A stretch of DNA of 64,000 nt from Chitinophagaceae bacterium (GCA_019745155.1 JAIETM010000004.1:124001-188000); one strand, 5' to 3'. Shown: positions 43,379 to 53,780, counted from the first letter of the stretch. Numbers and translations are program-made. Notes: a model not told the origin generated them from the letters alone.

Positions 43379-46300
43379 TTATTTTGATTCAGCTTGATAA
43401 AATTGCAGTGGAGCATTGTTTCTTGCTACCACAATCCATTGTTGTCCGTTTGCTGATTGAACCAGCTTCATATCCCTTACTTCACCACTTAAATGTGCAA
43501 CTTGCTGCACATTGGTTTGTCCATTTTTACCAAAAGCAAACCAAGTTGGATTTAATGCATCGTAGCGACCTTCATAAGGAATCACTCCATAAAAATTACC
43601 CCCAGCCACAAAGCCATTTCCAGCTTTCATAAAGCTAAATATGGGTGAAGCCTGCACTGCACTAGGTAGAATCTGTGGGGTAAAGCCGCCTTTGCCATCA
43701 CCTAAAAACACGGTTGAACTCAGGGTTTCTGCTTTCAGCTCAGTATAATCCTTGAATAAATCATAGAACATATAATCAACCGTCTTACCCGCTACTTCAT
43801 TATATGTGAGATAAGCCTTCTTCAGTACAGGCAGGTATCTTTCTAATTCATCTTTGGCCAAGAAAGTATATTCTTTACCATCCACAGTATAACAAACCAC
43901 TTGCTCAACAGAACCGTTACGATCAAAATCCTTGACATACATTTTCAGTGGACCATTTTTTCCTGCAAAGAGCTTGGAGTTTTGTCCCCAATTGCCGGCA
44001 AGTATATCCAGCTGACCATCTGCATTCACATCTGCGAATTGTACAGACTGCCATAGTCCTGATGACTTAGGCAATTCCTGTGTTTTAAACTTGCCTTTAT
44101 TATTCAGAAGTACTTTAACCCCCATCCACTCGCCGGCAATCACTAAGTCTTGCCAACCATCTTTATTGATATCAGCAAAGTCTGCGCTTGTGACCATGCC
44201 AATACTATTCAAATCTGCTATCGACTTATCTGCGACAGTGAACACAGCTTTACCATCATTCAATAAGAGATAAGATGTTTGGGGTGCACCATAGTAAGTG
44301 GCGTCAGCCAATCCACCTACAAATAAATCCTGATCACCATCTTGATCAATATCTGCAGCACGAACACAACTCTTATTCACCAGTGTTGCAGGTAAATTGG
44401 CAGATGCTAATTGAAAATGACCTTTCCCGTCGTTCAGGAATAACCTATCCGCCAAAGCCAAACTCGCATTCGGATACATATTACCACCGCTAACCACATA
44501 GAGATCAGGCCATGTATCGTTATTGGCATCGAAGAACAAAGCATCTACTTCTTCATAATTTAAACTGTTACCAAAAACGGGTACATCAATCGGTGTAAAT
44601 ACACCAGGCTTGGTCTGCAACAACAAAGTACCCGGTTGCTCATTGGCGCCACAAGCATATATATCGTCTAAACCATCTTTATTAACATCAGCCACAGCAA
44701 TCTTAGGCCCACGGGTTGATTGCAAGTGTGGAATTAATTGTTGCTTATTGAAATCGAGGAAAATATCTTCTTTATGCTTCCATGCACATTGGATAGCACC
44801 GGTCACATCTTTCCACATAGCTGCACGCTCGGGGAAGAATTGTGCTTGATTAAAAACACCAGCAGCCTGCTTACGCTCTAATGTAACCGTTTTACCTGCT
44901 GCAAGATTTTTCAATACTTGATAAGATTGATCAGGCCATACCACCAATAGGCTATCGGCATTGGTAAGATTGCCTAAACCAAAATGTAGACCCGGTGCAA
45001 CAGAAGATTGAAAGCCTCTGGTCAACATTTGCTGCTGATACTGCATACCCTCTTTTGTAAAGAGATAGACTTTAGCACCTAAGCCGAATGTGTTTCCTGA
45101 ATCAGCACGCAAATTCACTTTTAGAAAAGAGGATGGTTTGGCATTGTTTTGTAATACACTGGCTTTCGCGTCAATACTATTGATCACCACATCTAAGTCA
45201 CCATCATTATCCAGATCAGCATAGGCTGCGCCATTGAAATAACCTTTCATCTTGGCTGTACCCCAATCCTTACTTACATCTGCAAAACCTTTTTGTATAT
45301 CGCCTTTAAAGAAAAAGGGATGAGAAGCACCGTCAGGCATTTTCTCAATCACCATATCATCAAACTTGTCAGTATTGTCCACGTTTTGCTGCGAATAAAG
45401 ACTTGACACATAACGTACATAATCCAAATCAACCGGACGCTTTACAATACCACTGGATACAAACAAATCTTTTACACCGTCATTGTCAAAGTCGGCAAAC
45501 AAGGGTGCCCAACTCCAATCCGTTGCAGCAAGATTATTCATCACCGCTACATCACTAAAACTGATACCATTACCATTATTATGCTGCAAAACATTTCTTG
45601 AATACTGATTCTGATAGCCATTTTGCTGAATCTTCATTCGGTAGATGTCAAGATTCTCATCACTACCATAAGTCTTTACTGTCTTCTCATCAGGCGGTAG
45701 CATGTCTACGGTAATCAGATCCAATTGTCCATCATTATCATAATCGGCAGCATCGTTACCCATGCTGAACCGACTATAATGCCTGAAGTGATCTGCGCCG
45801 CTTTCCTTAAAACTGCCATTCCCTTGATTGATGTAGTAATAATCGTTCTCATGAAAATCATTTCCTACATATACATCTTCCCAACCATCGTTATTGAAAT
45901 CAGCGATAGCCAAACCCAATCCATAACCAAGACTACTTTGCGAGATACCTGCCGCAGCTGTTACATCTGTAAACTTTCCTGTGGTAGCAACATCATTGCG
46001 CAGCAAGTAATCACCGGCAGCTTCACTAACATCTTTCCTGTGGCTAGTATCCAAAATATTCTGATGCGGTCTTTGTGAGTGATTCATGATAAAGCAATCC
46101 AAATCGCCGTCATGATCATAATCGAAGAAAGCTGACTGTGTTGTAAAGCCTGCTTTATCCAATCCATACTGTGCAGCACTTTCTGTAAAAGTGCCGTTTT
46201 TATTATTGAGGAATAACTCATTCCTTCCTTTCAAACCTCTTACGCCATTGATAGCAGATACATAAATATCCAACCAACCATCGCCGTTCACATCTGCCAT

Positions 46301-46648
46301 CGTAACACCAGTACACCACTCTGAACTACCTGCAACACCTGCTTTCTCAGTGATGTCCTCGAAAACCATTCCACCCTTATTCAAGTATAATTTATTTCCT
46401 GAAGGGTGATTAGCAGTGAAGTATACATCGGCAAGACCGTCATTATTGATATCACCGGTACTTACCCCGCCACCATTAAAGTAGTAGAGATAATAGAGGA
46501 TATTAAAAGTGTCTTTTTTGTACAGTGTATTCTGAAATGTAATGCCTGTTTTGCTTGCCGGAAGTTCTTTAAATAAGCCCTGCTCGCTATTACAAGCATA
46601 GATTGCAAACAATACTAAGCCTAGAAAGAAAATGCGTTTAAAATTCAT
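43379..46648 (-). CDS. FG-GAP/VCBS-repeat CRTAC1-like lipoprotein
   Basis: Encodes 1089 residues. Lipobox FAIYAC near residue 19. Many FG-GAP/VCBS repeats with calcium-binding D-x-N-x-D-G-x-x-D loops (GDINNDGLADVY, ADVNGDGWLDIY, ADFNNDGWEDVY, ADLDNDGDLDVV and more) form one or two beta-propellers; an ASPIC/UnbV-like region lies between (GLGAKVYLFT to LLVVWPDQ). These lipoproteins frequently sit next to SusCD in Bacteroidota. Role is not established; glycan or protein binding at the surface is likely. It is the first gene after the terminator that follows the LamG gene. Confidence 0.88.
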   Translation of the reverse strand: MNFKRIFFLGLVLFAIYACNSEQGLFKELPASKTGITFQNTLYKKDTFNILYYLYYFNGGGVSTGDINNDGLADVYFTANHPSGNKLYLNKGGMVFEDITEKAGVAGSSEWCTGVTMADVNGDGWLDIYVSAINGVRGLKGRNELFLNNKNGTFTESAAQYGLDKAGFTTQSAFFDYDHDGDLDCFIMNHSQRPHQNILDTSHRKDVSEAAGDYLLRNDVATTGKFTDVTAAAGISQSSLGYGLGLAIADFNNDGWEDVYVGNDFHENDYYYINQGNGSFKESGADHFRHYSRFSMGNDAADYDNDGQLDLITVDMLPPDEKTVKTYGSDENLDIYRMKIQQNGYQNQYSRNVLQHNNGNGISFSDVAVMNNLAATDWSWAPLFADFDNDGVKDLFVSSGIVKRPVDLDYVRYVSSLYSQQNVDNTDKFDDMVIEKMPDGASHPFFFKGDIQKGFADVSKDWGTAKMKGYFNGAAYADLDNDGDLDVVINSIDAKASVLQNNAKPSSFLKVNLRADSGNTFGLGAKVYLFTKEGMQYQQQMLTRGFQSSVAPGLHFGLGNLTNADSLLVVWPDQSYQVLKNLAAGKTVTLERKQAAGVFNQAQFFPERAAMWKDVTGAIQCAWKHKEDIFLDFNKQQLIPHLQSTRGPKIAVADVNKDGLDDIYACGANEQPGTLLLQTKPGVFTPIDVPVFGNSLNYEEVDALFFDANNDTWPDLYVVSGGNMYPNASLALADRLFLNDGKGHFQLASANLPATLVNKSCVRAADIDQDGDQDLFVGGLADATYYGAPQTSYLLLNDGKAVFTVADKSIADLNSIGMVTSADFADINKDGWQDLVIAGEWMGVKVLLNNKGKFKTQELPKSSGLWQSVQFADVNADGQLDILAGNWGQNSKLFAGKNGPLKMYVKDFDRNGSVEQVVCYTVDGKEYTFLAKDELERYLPVLKKAYLTYNEVAGKTVDYMFYDLFKDYTELKAETLSSTVFLGDGKGGFTPQILPSAVQASPIFSFMKAGNGFVAGGNFYGVIPYEGRYDALNPTWFAFGKNGQTNVQQVAHLSGEVRDMKLVQSANGQQWIVVARNNAPLQFYQAESK

Positions 46649-46681
46649 ACTAGTAAGTTACCGTATTCAATGCACTAGGAG

Positions 46682-46717
46682 AAAAAAGGGTGCACAGCAG
46701 AACCGGCACCCTTTTTT
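46682..46717 (-). terminator. Intrinsic terminator between sus genes and hydrolase genes
   Basis: Read on the - strand: a run of A, then GGGTGC, a 12-base loop, GCACCC and six T residues. The 12-bp symmetric stem (46682-46693 with 46706-46717) sits 25 bases after the LamG stop and would uncouple susCD from the downstream enzyme operon, or reduce its transcription. Confidence 0.85.
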
Positions 46718-46742
46718 ATAAGAATTATATCGCTTTGGCGAA

Positions 46743-47555
46743 TTACAATTTGCTGTTGTAGAGCGCTGTTACTTCAGCAGCTGACAAAGCTTTGCCATAC
46801 AGACGGAACTGATCCAGACTTCCGGTAAATGATTTGATCCAATCATCGCCAGGACCATTTGCATTCGCATGCTTGTTCCAACCACCGATGATGAACTTCT
46901 CTGCTCGGCTAAAATTCAGCTTACCTCTAGGCGCACCACCATTTTTCACGTCTGTTTGTGTAGGTGTCATACCAGTTACTACAGCACCATCGAAGTAGTA
47001 TGTCATCTTTGAAGTTGCTTCATCGTATACATACACAATATGGTGCCAGTTACCATCAAATACAGGCTTATTGAAATCGCCTTCCAGCCACTGATCCATC
47101 AAGCCCAATTTCATGGTTGCCTTGGTAGCTGTTTGGTTTTCCATCAACAAGAACAAAGCACTGTAGTGCCAACCATTGTAAGTTGGATCAACCAATGAGA
47201 ACAGGAATTCTGTTCTACCAGCCTGTGCAGTATTCTTAATCCAGAAAGACATAGAAAAACTGGTAGACTGCTTAAAATCATTAGCAGAAGGCCATGAAAT
47301 GGCTTTACCATCAGCACCCTTGATTGCTTGCTTGGTAATACCAGCAACATAGGTCAGTGGATTGCCAGCAGCAAAATTTGCGCGGATACTATCCACATCA
47401 GCACCATCGAAAGCTGCATAAAATTTCAGCGGACCGCCGGGAGGATTCGCATCCTTGGCATAGTCGCCCAGTTTAGGACGATCCATTTTCTGGCATGCGC
47501 TGAATACCATCAGCAACAGGGCAGCGTGTAAGAAGAATTGAAGCTTATTTTTCAT
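46743..47555 (-). CDS. LamG-like (concanavalin-type) lipoprotein
   Basis: Encodes 270 residues with a lipobox (MVFSAC, Cys near 21). The domain from about 45 to 268 is a LamG/concanavalin A-like jelly roll (FSMSFWIKNTAQAGRTEFLF, GNWHHIVYVYDEATSKMTYYFDG, GSLDQFRLYGKALSAAEV). It takes the place of SusE/SusF after SusD, so it is probably a surface glycan-binding protein. It has no catalytic residues of GH16, which shares the fold. Confidence 0.85.
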   Translation of the reverse strand: MKNKLQFFLHAALLLMVFSACQKMDRPKLGDYAKDANPPGGPLKFYAAFDGADVDSIRANFAAGNPLTYVAGITKQAIKGADGKAISWPSANDFKQSTSFSMSFWIKNTAQAGRTEFLFSLVDPTYNGWHYSALFLLMENQTATKATMKLGLMDQWLEGDFNKPVFDGNWHHIVYVYDEATSKMTYYFDGAVVTGMTPTQTDVKNGGAPRGKLNFSRAEKFIIGGWNKHANANGPGDDWIKSFTGSLDQFRLYGKALSAAEVTALYNSKL

Positions 47556-47595
47556 TGTAGTTTATTTATGATTTGTCAATGACTACTTGTATTGA

Positions 47596-49107
47596 TTACC
47601 ACTCTGGATTCTGAATCAACTTGCCACCTGAATTATCGATAGCTTGTTGAGGAATTGGATAATATCTGTGCTTGTTTTGATAGCCCTGACCACCCAAAAC
47701 GGTAACGGCCTGACCCCAACGAACCAAGTCAAAGAATCTTTCTCCTTCCATTGCCAATTCAACACGACGCTCATTGCGGATAGCAGTACGCATTTGTGCT
47801 TGGTTAGCAAAAGCGATTGCTGGCAATACACCAGAAGCACCAGCTCTTGCTCTTGCACGAATTTGCTCCAGATAATTAGCAGCCAAAGTACCATTACCAG
47901 ATTCATTAGCAGCTTCCGCAGCCATCAGAATCACATCCGCATAACGAATCACACGCTGGTTGATCCAACCACCCTGACGGTTTGCAGTGAAGGTTTGCAT
48001 AGAAGGCTCTGGATATACTTTGTTGTTCCAGTACATACGTGGAATAGCAGGGAAAGATGGTACGGTTTTACCATAACGATCTGCCTGACCAGAATACAAT
48101 ACAGTTGATTTCAAACGAGGATCGTTTGCATCAAATGCATCTACCAGATTTTGTGTTGGTGTGTTCCAACCCCAACCCAGATCCCAGTCGCCACTACCAC
48201 GCACACCTTGTGCAATAGCATACCAGCTGAAATAGTTATCGGCATTATTTGCACCAATACTTGCTTGAATTTCGAAAATTGACTCGCTATTGTTTTCACC
48301 AGCTTCTTTCCAGATATCATCATAGTTGCCTGTAAGCGCATACTCACCAGAGCTAATCACACTCTGACACAGCGTTAATGCAGCACTCCAGTTCTGACGA
48401 TACAATTGTGTTTTTGCAGCCAAAGCCTGAGCAGCGCCTTTGGTTAAGCGACCAGGGAATCTGCTTGAACCTGCAGCATTCTTCCAGTTCAATGGAAGAT
48501 TAGCAGCAGCAAACTGTAAATCGGCATCAATCAACGCATAGATTTCAGCTACACTTGATTTTGGACGCTGCGCATCTACTGCACTATATACACGGAAATC
48601 AATCTTAGGCACTTCACCAAATGCACGTACCAGATCAAAGTAGGCAAAGGCACGGAAGAAACGTGCTTCAGCTCTGTTGATTTGAGAAGCGGCATCTGTG
48701 AGCTTCAATGAATCAGCAATTTGCAAAGCTGTATTGGCCTGACCAATCAATACATAGTGCTGATCCCAATAAGTAGTATTGCTCCAATGGTCTTTTACAT
48801 ACTGGAACTGATCATAGATCACACCCCAGTCTGCACCATCAGCAGCAGAGCTACCTTTTTCAGAATCATCAGAACGGAAGTTGTTCATAGCCAGCCAAGG
48901 AATACCACCGAAACCTTGTCCGGCAACATCACCGTTTCTGATTGCACCATACAGACCATAGATCTGGCCTTCCAGACCACCTTGATTCAGGTCTTCCAGT
49001 GTAGCGTTTAGTGGTTTTCTGTCCAGGAACTTACTACAAGCACCCAACGTTCCCAGCAGCAGAATAGCCATTACCCATTGGCTCCACAGTAAGGTTTTTC
49101 TTTTCAT
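47596..49107 (-). CDS. SusD/RagB-family glycan-binding lipoprotein
   Basis: Encodes 503 residues with a lipobox (LLGTLGAC, Cys near 24) and the typical SusD start CSKFLDRKPL. TPR-like helical N-terminal part (INRAEARFFRAFAYFDLVRAFG) and C-terminal RagB/SusD domain with ANRQGGWINQRVIRYADVILMAAEAANE and NERRVELAMEGERFFDLVRWG. It caps the SusC transporter and delivers glycan oligomers to it. Directly follows SusC, with 25 bases between. Confidence 0.95.
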   Translation of the reverse strand: MKRKTLLWSQWVMAILLLGTLGACSKFLDRKPLNATLEDLNQGGLEGQIYGLYGAIRNGDVAGQGFGGIPWLAMNNFRSDDSEKGSSAADGADWGVIYDQFQYVKDHWSNTTYWDQHYVLIGQANTALQIADSLKLTDAASQINRAEARFFRAFAYFDLVRAFGEVPKIDFRVYSAVDAQRPKSSVAEIYALIDADLQFAAANLPLNWKNAAGSSRFPGRLTKGAAQALAAKTQLYRQNWSAALTLCQSVISSGEYALTGNYDDIWKEAGENNSESIFEIQASIGANNADNYFSWYAIAQGVRGSGDWDLGWGWNTPTQNLVDAFDANDPRLKSTVLYSGQADRYGKTVPSFPAIPRMYWNNKVYPEPSMQTFTANRQGGWINQRVIRYADVILMAAEAANESGNGTLAANYLEQIRARARAGASGVLPAIAFANQAQMRTAIRNERRVELAMEGERFFDLVRWGQAVTVLGGQGYQNKHRYYPIPQQAIDNSGGKLIQNPEW

Positions 49108-49132
49108 ATTATCTGATTATAGAAGTTTATTA

Positions 49133-52100
49133 TTAAAAGTTTACGTTGATACCACCTGTAATAACCATTGGCAGCGGACCGTTACCATTATCGATACCGA
49201 ATGAAGTAGCAGTACCACCAAACTCTGGTGTATAACCTGAGTTACGCTTCCATGTTTTCAAGTTCTGAGCGTTTACGAAAACACGCAGACTCTTGATCCA
49301 AGCTTTTGCTAAAGCAGCTGAATTGAAGTTGTAACCCAACTGAATATTTCTCAGACGGAAATAGCTACCATCTTCAATACCATAGGTACTTGGCAGACGG
49401 TTGATCGCTCTGTTAGCACCCAGGATTGGATCCCAGTTAGAAGTACCCTCACCTCTCCAACGATTCATTTTGAATGCAGGATAGTTGAAAGTAGTGAATG
49501 GCAATTCTGAGCTACCCCAGAAGCGATAGATTTCATTACCATATACACCGTTGAAATCCATGCTCAGGTCAAAACCCTTGTAGTTGATATTGGCATTCAA
49601 ACCGTACATGAAGTCAGGAGTTGGATTACCGATCAAGGTTCTGTCCTTAGAATCGATTACACCATCGCCGTTTACATCCTTGTACTTGAAGTCGCCAGGA
49701 CCGTACTCATAACCAATCACTCTTGGTGAAGAAAGCTTGTCGTTATAGCTCTGATACAAACCTTCAACTACATAACCGAAGAAGTAGCCAACAGGATAGC
49801 CCTGTTCAGTTTGGTTAGGTCTTTCTTCACTTGCAGTAAGCTTGAAGGTTGTTTCACCCATTTTGTTTTTGAATGTAGTGAGGTTACCACCTACAGTGAA
49901 AGAAAGGTCCTTATTTACTTTGTGTGAATAGCTAGCAGACAATTCAATACCTGTGTTACTCAGTGTACCTACGTTGCTCAAACGCTGACGGTTGTTACCA
50001 TCTGGTACCAGAGACAAAAGATCACGGGTTGTTTTGTCGTAATAAGTGATTTCACCATGCAGTTTGTTTTTCAGCATGTTGAATTCAACGCCGATTTCAC
50101 GTGCATCCACTGTTTCCCAACGCAGGTTCTGATCCACGTTGTAAGCAAGTGAATATGCAGGCGCGATTACGTTACCGAATACGGCAGTGTTGCCTGATTG
50201 CAATGCAGGATAAGCAGGATAATCAAATCCGTAAGTGTTCTGCACACCAAGGATACCCCAAGAAGCTTTCACTTTCAAGAAGTCGAAAATATGTTGATTC
50301 TCCATGAACTTCTCTTTGGTTGCTTCCCAAGCAGCACCCACTGAGTAGAAGCTCTGCCACTGTCCGTTCTCAGGTCTCCATGCAGATGTTCCATCGCGAC
50401 GGAAAGAACCATTCAACATGTACTTGCCTTTGTAGTTGTACAAGAAACGGAACAGGCCAGATACCTGTGCACGCTCTGTTTGTGCGGAACTACTTCTGCG
50501 TGTAGTTTGATCAACAAAACCGTTGTCAATATACCAGAAACGCTTATCGGCAGGGATAGGATCACCGTTTGAAGCCTGGCTTGCAGAAGCAAACAGACCA
50601 CGGTAATCAGTATAGTATGTAGTTAAACCAGCCATAGCTGTAAGACCATGATCGCCAAAATTGCGCTTATAGGTCAGGATATGATCCTGCTGCAGTTTTG
50701 ACCAGTTTTGTGTATTCTGAGATACGCTGGTGAAACGGTTATTTCTGTCAACAAATGAAGCACTACCTGCTCCGTTTGCTGGGTTAAATGTGTAGATGAT
50801 TGGGTTGTATGTTCTGCTAGTCAGGTTGCTGGCATCAACATACAATACACTGCGCAAATTGAAATGACGCAGGAAGTTTACTTCAGCAAAAGCACTGGCT
50901 ACAACACGATTTTCATAACGCAGTTCTTTGTCCCACTTATTCTCCAGATTCATCAGCGGGTTGCTGATCTGTGCATTCTGGATAGCGAGTTCTGAGTAAA
51001 GACCTCTTGTAGCATCAAATGGACTTGTGATAGGTAATACGCGGCGTGCATCATACAGCAGACCGTTGGCCTGACTGAAAGGTAACCGCTGACGAGTAGC
51101 ACTTACATTAAATCCTACTTTGAAAGTCTTGCTGATTTTATATTCATCACTCAGGTTCAGGTTAACACGCTGTAATTTTTCATGCTTTACCACACCTTCA
51201 TCTGTGATGAAACCAACACCCATATAGAATTTGTTTCTATCTGAGCTAGCGCTCACGCTTAAGTTGTTGGCTGAGTATCCACCAGTACGTGTCATGGCAT
51301 CGATCCAATCTGTGTTGCCGGTCCAAGGCGTATAATCAAAACGCTGGTTAGTAGGAACACCAATATTGGTTTGCTCTTCATCAAATAACTCTTTGAACTG
51401 AGCTGCATTCGCCATGGCGATTTTATCAACCAATTTCTTGAAACCGAAAGTAGAGTTGAAATTAACCACAACCTGACCAGTCTTAGCTTTCTTGGTTGTG
51501 ATGGCGATTACACCAGTTGCACCACGCGCACCGAAGATGGCCAGTGAAGAAGGATCTTTCAATACTTCGATAGACTCGATATCGTTAGGGTTCAGGAAGT
51601 TGATATTGTCGTTCCAGATACCGTCTACTACATAGAGCGGACGAATACCACCGATACTTACTGTACCACGGATACGAATATCTGGTTCAGCACCAGGCGT
51701 ACCTGAGTTTACTACAGACAAACCAGCCACTCTACCTTGCAGAGATGCTACAGGGTTAGGGTTGGGCTTATCAGCCACTTCTTTACCTGCAATTTTTACG
51801 ATAGAACCAGTCAGGTCGCGCTTGCTAGCGTTACCATAACCAATCACCACCACTTCATTCAGGTTAGCAGGAGCAGCTTGCAATACCAGGCTAATATCCG
51901 TTCTGTTACGAACAGATACTTCCTGAGAAATATATCCTACTGCAGAAATCACCAAAGTAGCATCATCTGCTACTGTTAGAGCAAAACGGCCTTCAGCATC
52001 TGCTGCAGTACCAATCTTACTACCTTTTACGGTAATGCTGGCACCTGAAACAGGCTGGCCATCAGCACCTGTAATACGACCACTCACCCTAACAGGAGGA

Positions 52101-52486
52101 GGTGCAGGAACACCAGCAGCTTCCTCTACATTGAGGACTACCAGGTCGTTATCCAATAATCGGTAATTGATACCAGTACCTGCGAGGAGCTTTTGCATCA
52201 CCTCGTCTAAAGCCGCATTATTTACCTGCAGCGATACTTTCCCAGACTTTTTCAGAATCTCCTGGTTGTACAGGAATCTGAACTGGGTTTTCTTCTCGAT
52301 CTGCTGCAAAGCCTGTTTCAAATCTGCAGACTGGAGGCTCACAGACACTTTGGTCTGAGAGAATCCATTAGCATACACATTGAGACAAGCGAACAGCAAA
52401 AAGGCAATCGTCAGTTTCATGGCCCGCATCATTTTAGTCATTGCGGATTTTTTTATCCGCGGAAGCAGTCTTTGGTGTACTTTCAT
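49133..52486 (-). CDS. SusC/RagA TonB-dependent transporter with STN domain
   Basis: Encodes 1117 residues. After a long signal region (hydrophobic to about 44, NVYANGFSQ) comes an STN domain (about 50-120, QALQQIEKKTQFRFLYN), a carboxypeptidase-like CarbopepD_reg domain (about 135-215, VSGRITGADGQPVSGASI), a TonB plug (NEVVVIGYGNASKRDLTGSI) and the 22-strand barrel ending in GGINVNF. STN-bearing SusC proteins signal through FecR to an ECF sigma factor, and both are encoded just upstream. It imports oligosaccharides through the outer membrane with SusD. Confidence 0.95.
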   Translation of the reverse strand: MKVHQRLLPRIKKSAMTKMMRAMKLTIAFLLFACLNVYANGFSQTKVSVSLQSADLKQALQQIEKKTQFRFLYNQEILKKSGKVSLQVNNAALDEVMQKLLAGTGINYRLLDNDLVVLNVEEAAGVPAPPPVRVSGRITGADGQPVSGASITVKGSKIGTAADAEGRFALTVADDATLVISAVGYISQEVSVRNRTDISLVLQAAPANLNEVVVIGYGNASKRDLTGSIVKIAGKEVADKPNPNPVASLQGRVAGLSVVNSGTPGAEPDIRIRGTVSIGGIRPLYVVDGIWNDNINFLNPNDIESIEVLKDPSSLAIFGARGATGVIAITTKKAKTGQVVVNFNSTFGFKKLVDKIAMANAAQFKELFDEEQTNIGVPTNQRFDYTPWTGNTDWIDAMTRTGGYSANNLSVSASSDRNKFYMGVGFITDEGVVKHEKLQRVNLNLSDEYKISKTFKVGFNVSATRQRLPFSQANGLLYDARRVLPITSPFDATRGLYSELAIQNAQISNPLMNLENKWDKELRYENRVVASAFAEVNFLRHFNLRSVLYVDASNLTSRTYNPIIYTFNPANGAGSASFVDRNNRFTSVSQNTQNWSKLQQDHILTYKRNFGDHGLTAMAGLTTYYTDYRGLFASASQASNGDPIPADKRFWYIDNGFVDQTTRRSSSAQTERAQVSGLFRFLYNYKGKYMLNGSFRRDGTSAWRPENGQWQSFYSVGAAWEATKEKFMENQHIFDFLKVKASWGILGVQNTYGFDYPAYPALQSGNTAVFGNVIAPAYSLAYNVDQNLRWETVDAREIGVEFNMLKNKLHGEITYYDKTTRDLLSLVPDGNNRQRLSNVGTLSNTGIELSASYSHKVNKDLSFTVGGNLTTFKNKMGETTFKLTASEERPNQTEQGYPVGYFFGYVVEGLYQSYNDKLSSPRVIGYEYGPGDFKYKDVNGDGVIDSKDRTLIGNPTPDFMYGLNANINYKGFDLSMDFNGVYGNEIYRFWGSSELPFTTFNYPAFKMNRWRGEGTSNWDPILGANRAINRLPSTYGIEDGSYFRLRNIQLGYNFNSAALAKAWIKSLRVFVNAQNLKTWKRNSGYTPEFGGTATSFGIDNGNGPLPMVITGGINVNF

Positions 52487-52503
52487 GTTGAAAAATTAAA
52501 AGG

Positions 52504-52533
52504 TTAAGCTTAAACAGCTAGCCTTCGAAGGCT
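52504..52533. repeat. Two adjacent palindromes in the susC leader
   Basis: TTAAGCTTAA at 52504-52513 and AGCCTTCGAAGGCT at 52520-52533, both perfect palindromes, the second extended by CAGC/GCTG with one bulged base. They lie 18-47 bases before the susC ATG and could be operator sites or an mRNA hairpin near the ribosome site. Confidence 0.5.
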
Positions 52534-52575
52534 GCTGATGGAATCGGCAAGTTTCTTTCATAGTTTTTCAAATCG

Positions 52576-52601
52576 GGGGAAGATGTGGCAGCATCTTTCC
52601 C
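52576..52601 (-). other. Hairpin between fecR and susC
   Basis: GGGGAAGATG (52576-52585) pairs with CATCTTTCCC (52592-52601) over a 6-base loop (10 bp with one G-T pair). No T-run follows on the - strand, so it is a stem-loop, not a standard terminator. Confidence 0.5.
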
Positions 52602-52646
52602 TTCTTTATGTTTACAATCGTTTTACATGTTCTTTCAATCAGTTTT

Positions 52647-53780
52647 TCATCTGGCTTTCTGAATCGTTACTTGTCTTTCTCTAACCACAAAACCAAATGG
52701 CGTTCCAGGTGTGGTTAACTGCATGGCTTTCAGTGCTTCCGAAAGTGTTTCATCACGGAAACTACCTGTAAAGCGCAGCTCCTCCAGCTCAGGATCTTCA
52801 AAGCGAATCTCCACTGCATACCATTTTTCGAACTTATTGGCCACCTGACGAAATGATTCATCAGAGAAAGAAAGCATATTGTATACCCAAGCTGTTTCCA
52901 CCACCTGATTGTCTTCAAGCGGTTTCGCCAAAGCCTGTAAACTAGCCGTGAAAGCCGCAGGTGTTACACGAAGGCTAGGCATCTCTTTAGCTCCATTCAC
53001 TAAACCATGCTCATCCACCACCAATTTCTGCTTGGGTTTGAGGTAGAATTTCTTGCTCTTATCGTTCGATAGAGTCACTTCTACAGAACCTTCAATCAGG
53101 GCTGTTTCAGAAGTAGGCTCCTGCGCATAAGCGCGAACATTGAATACGGTACCGGTAACGCGTACATCCATACGTGAGGTATGGATTACAAATGGAATCT
53201 GTTTGTTTTTAGCTACATCAAAATAGCCTTCACCTTCTAACCAGATTTCACGATGCTTTTCGCCAAAGCCATTGCCGTAGGTGAGTTTGCTGCTGGCGTT
53301 CAACCATACTTTACTACCATCAGGCAATGTGAGCTTGGTTTTAGAAGCCGGGCGCGTAGATACTTGGTTCTGGTTGATGGCAGCAATTTCTCGCTTCGTT
53401 TCACTAGCAGGGCGGAAAATCCACCAGCCAGCCAGTGCAAATAGAAAAATTGCCGCAACACTCAGAGAGCGCCATAACCAGATTCGGGGGGTTGATCTTT
53501 CTAAGGAAATTTCTTCGAGCTCAGCAGTAGTCACAAGTTCAGGATCGGCCCATTCAATACCAGCCGCCTGCATGCGTTGCTGATGCTTATTCCACAAGTC
53601 TTGACCAGACTGCGCTTGCTGTGTGGGCATGGGTGATTGCAACCAGTAACGGGTAATTTGCTGAATAGCAGTCTCCCATTCAGGGTTTGCTTCCAGTAAA
53701 GCATAGAACTCATCCAGCTCGGCTTTGGTAGCTTCTCCAGATAGTTTTAGGCTCAATAAATACCAGATTCTTTCAGGCAT
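52647..53780 (-). CDS. FecR-family anti-sigma factor
   Basis: Encodes 377 residues. Cytoplasmic N-terminal part (PERIWYLLSLKLSGEATKAELDEFYALL) that holds the sigma factor, a membrane helix near 104-122 (SLSVAAIFLFALAGWWIF), the FecR domain (TKLTLPDGSKVWLNASSKLTYG to FVIHTSRMDVRVTGTVFNV) and a C-terminal DUF4974 (STN-interacting) domain. It passes the substrate signal from SusC to the ECF sigma factor encoded 70 bases upstream. Confidence 0.95.
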   Translation of the reverse strand: MPERIWYLLSLKLSGEATKAELDEFYALLEANPEWETAIQQITRYWLQSPMPTQQAQSGQDLWNKHQQRMQAAGIEWADPELVTTAELEEISLERSTPRIWLWRSLSVAAIFLFALAGWWIFRPASETKREIAAINQNQVSTRPASKTKLTLPDGSKVWLNASSKLTYGNGFGEKHREIWLEGEGYFDVAKNKQIPFVIHTSRMDVRVTGTVFNVRAYAQEPTSETALIEGSVEVTLSNDKSKKFYLKPKQKLVVDEHGLVNGAKEMPSLRVTPAAFTASLQALAKPLEDNQVVETAWVYNMLSFSDESFRQVANKFEKWYAVEIRFEDPELEELRFTGSFRDETLSEALKAMQLTTPGTPFGFVVRERQVTIQKAR

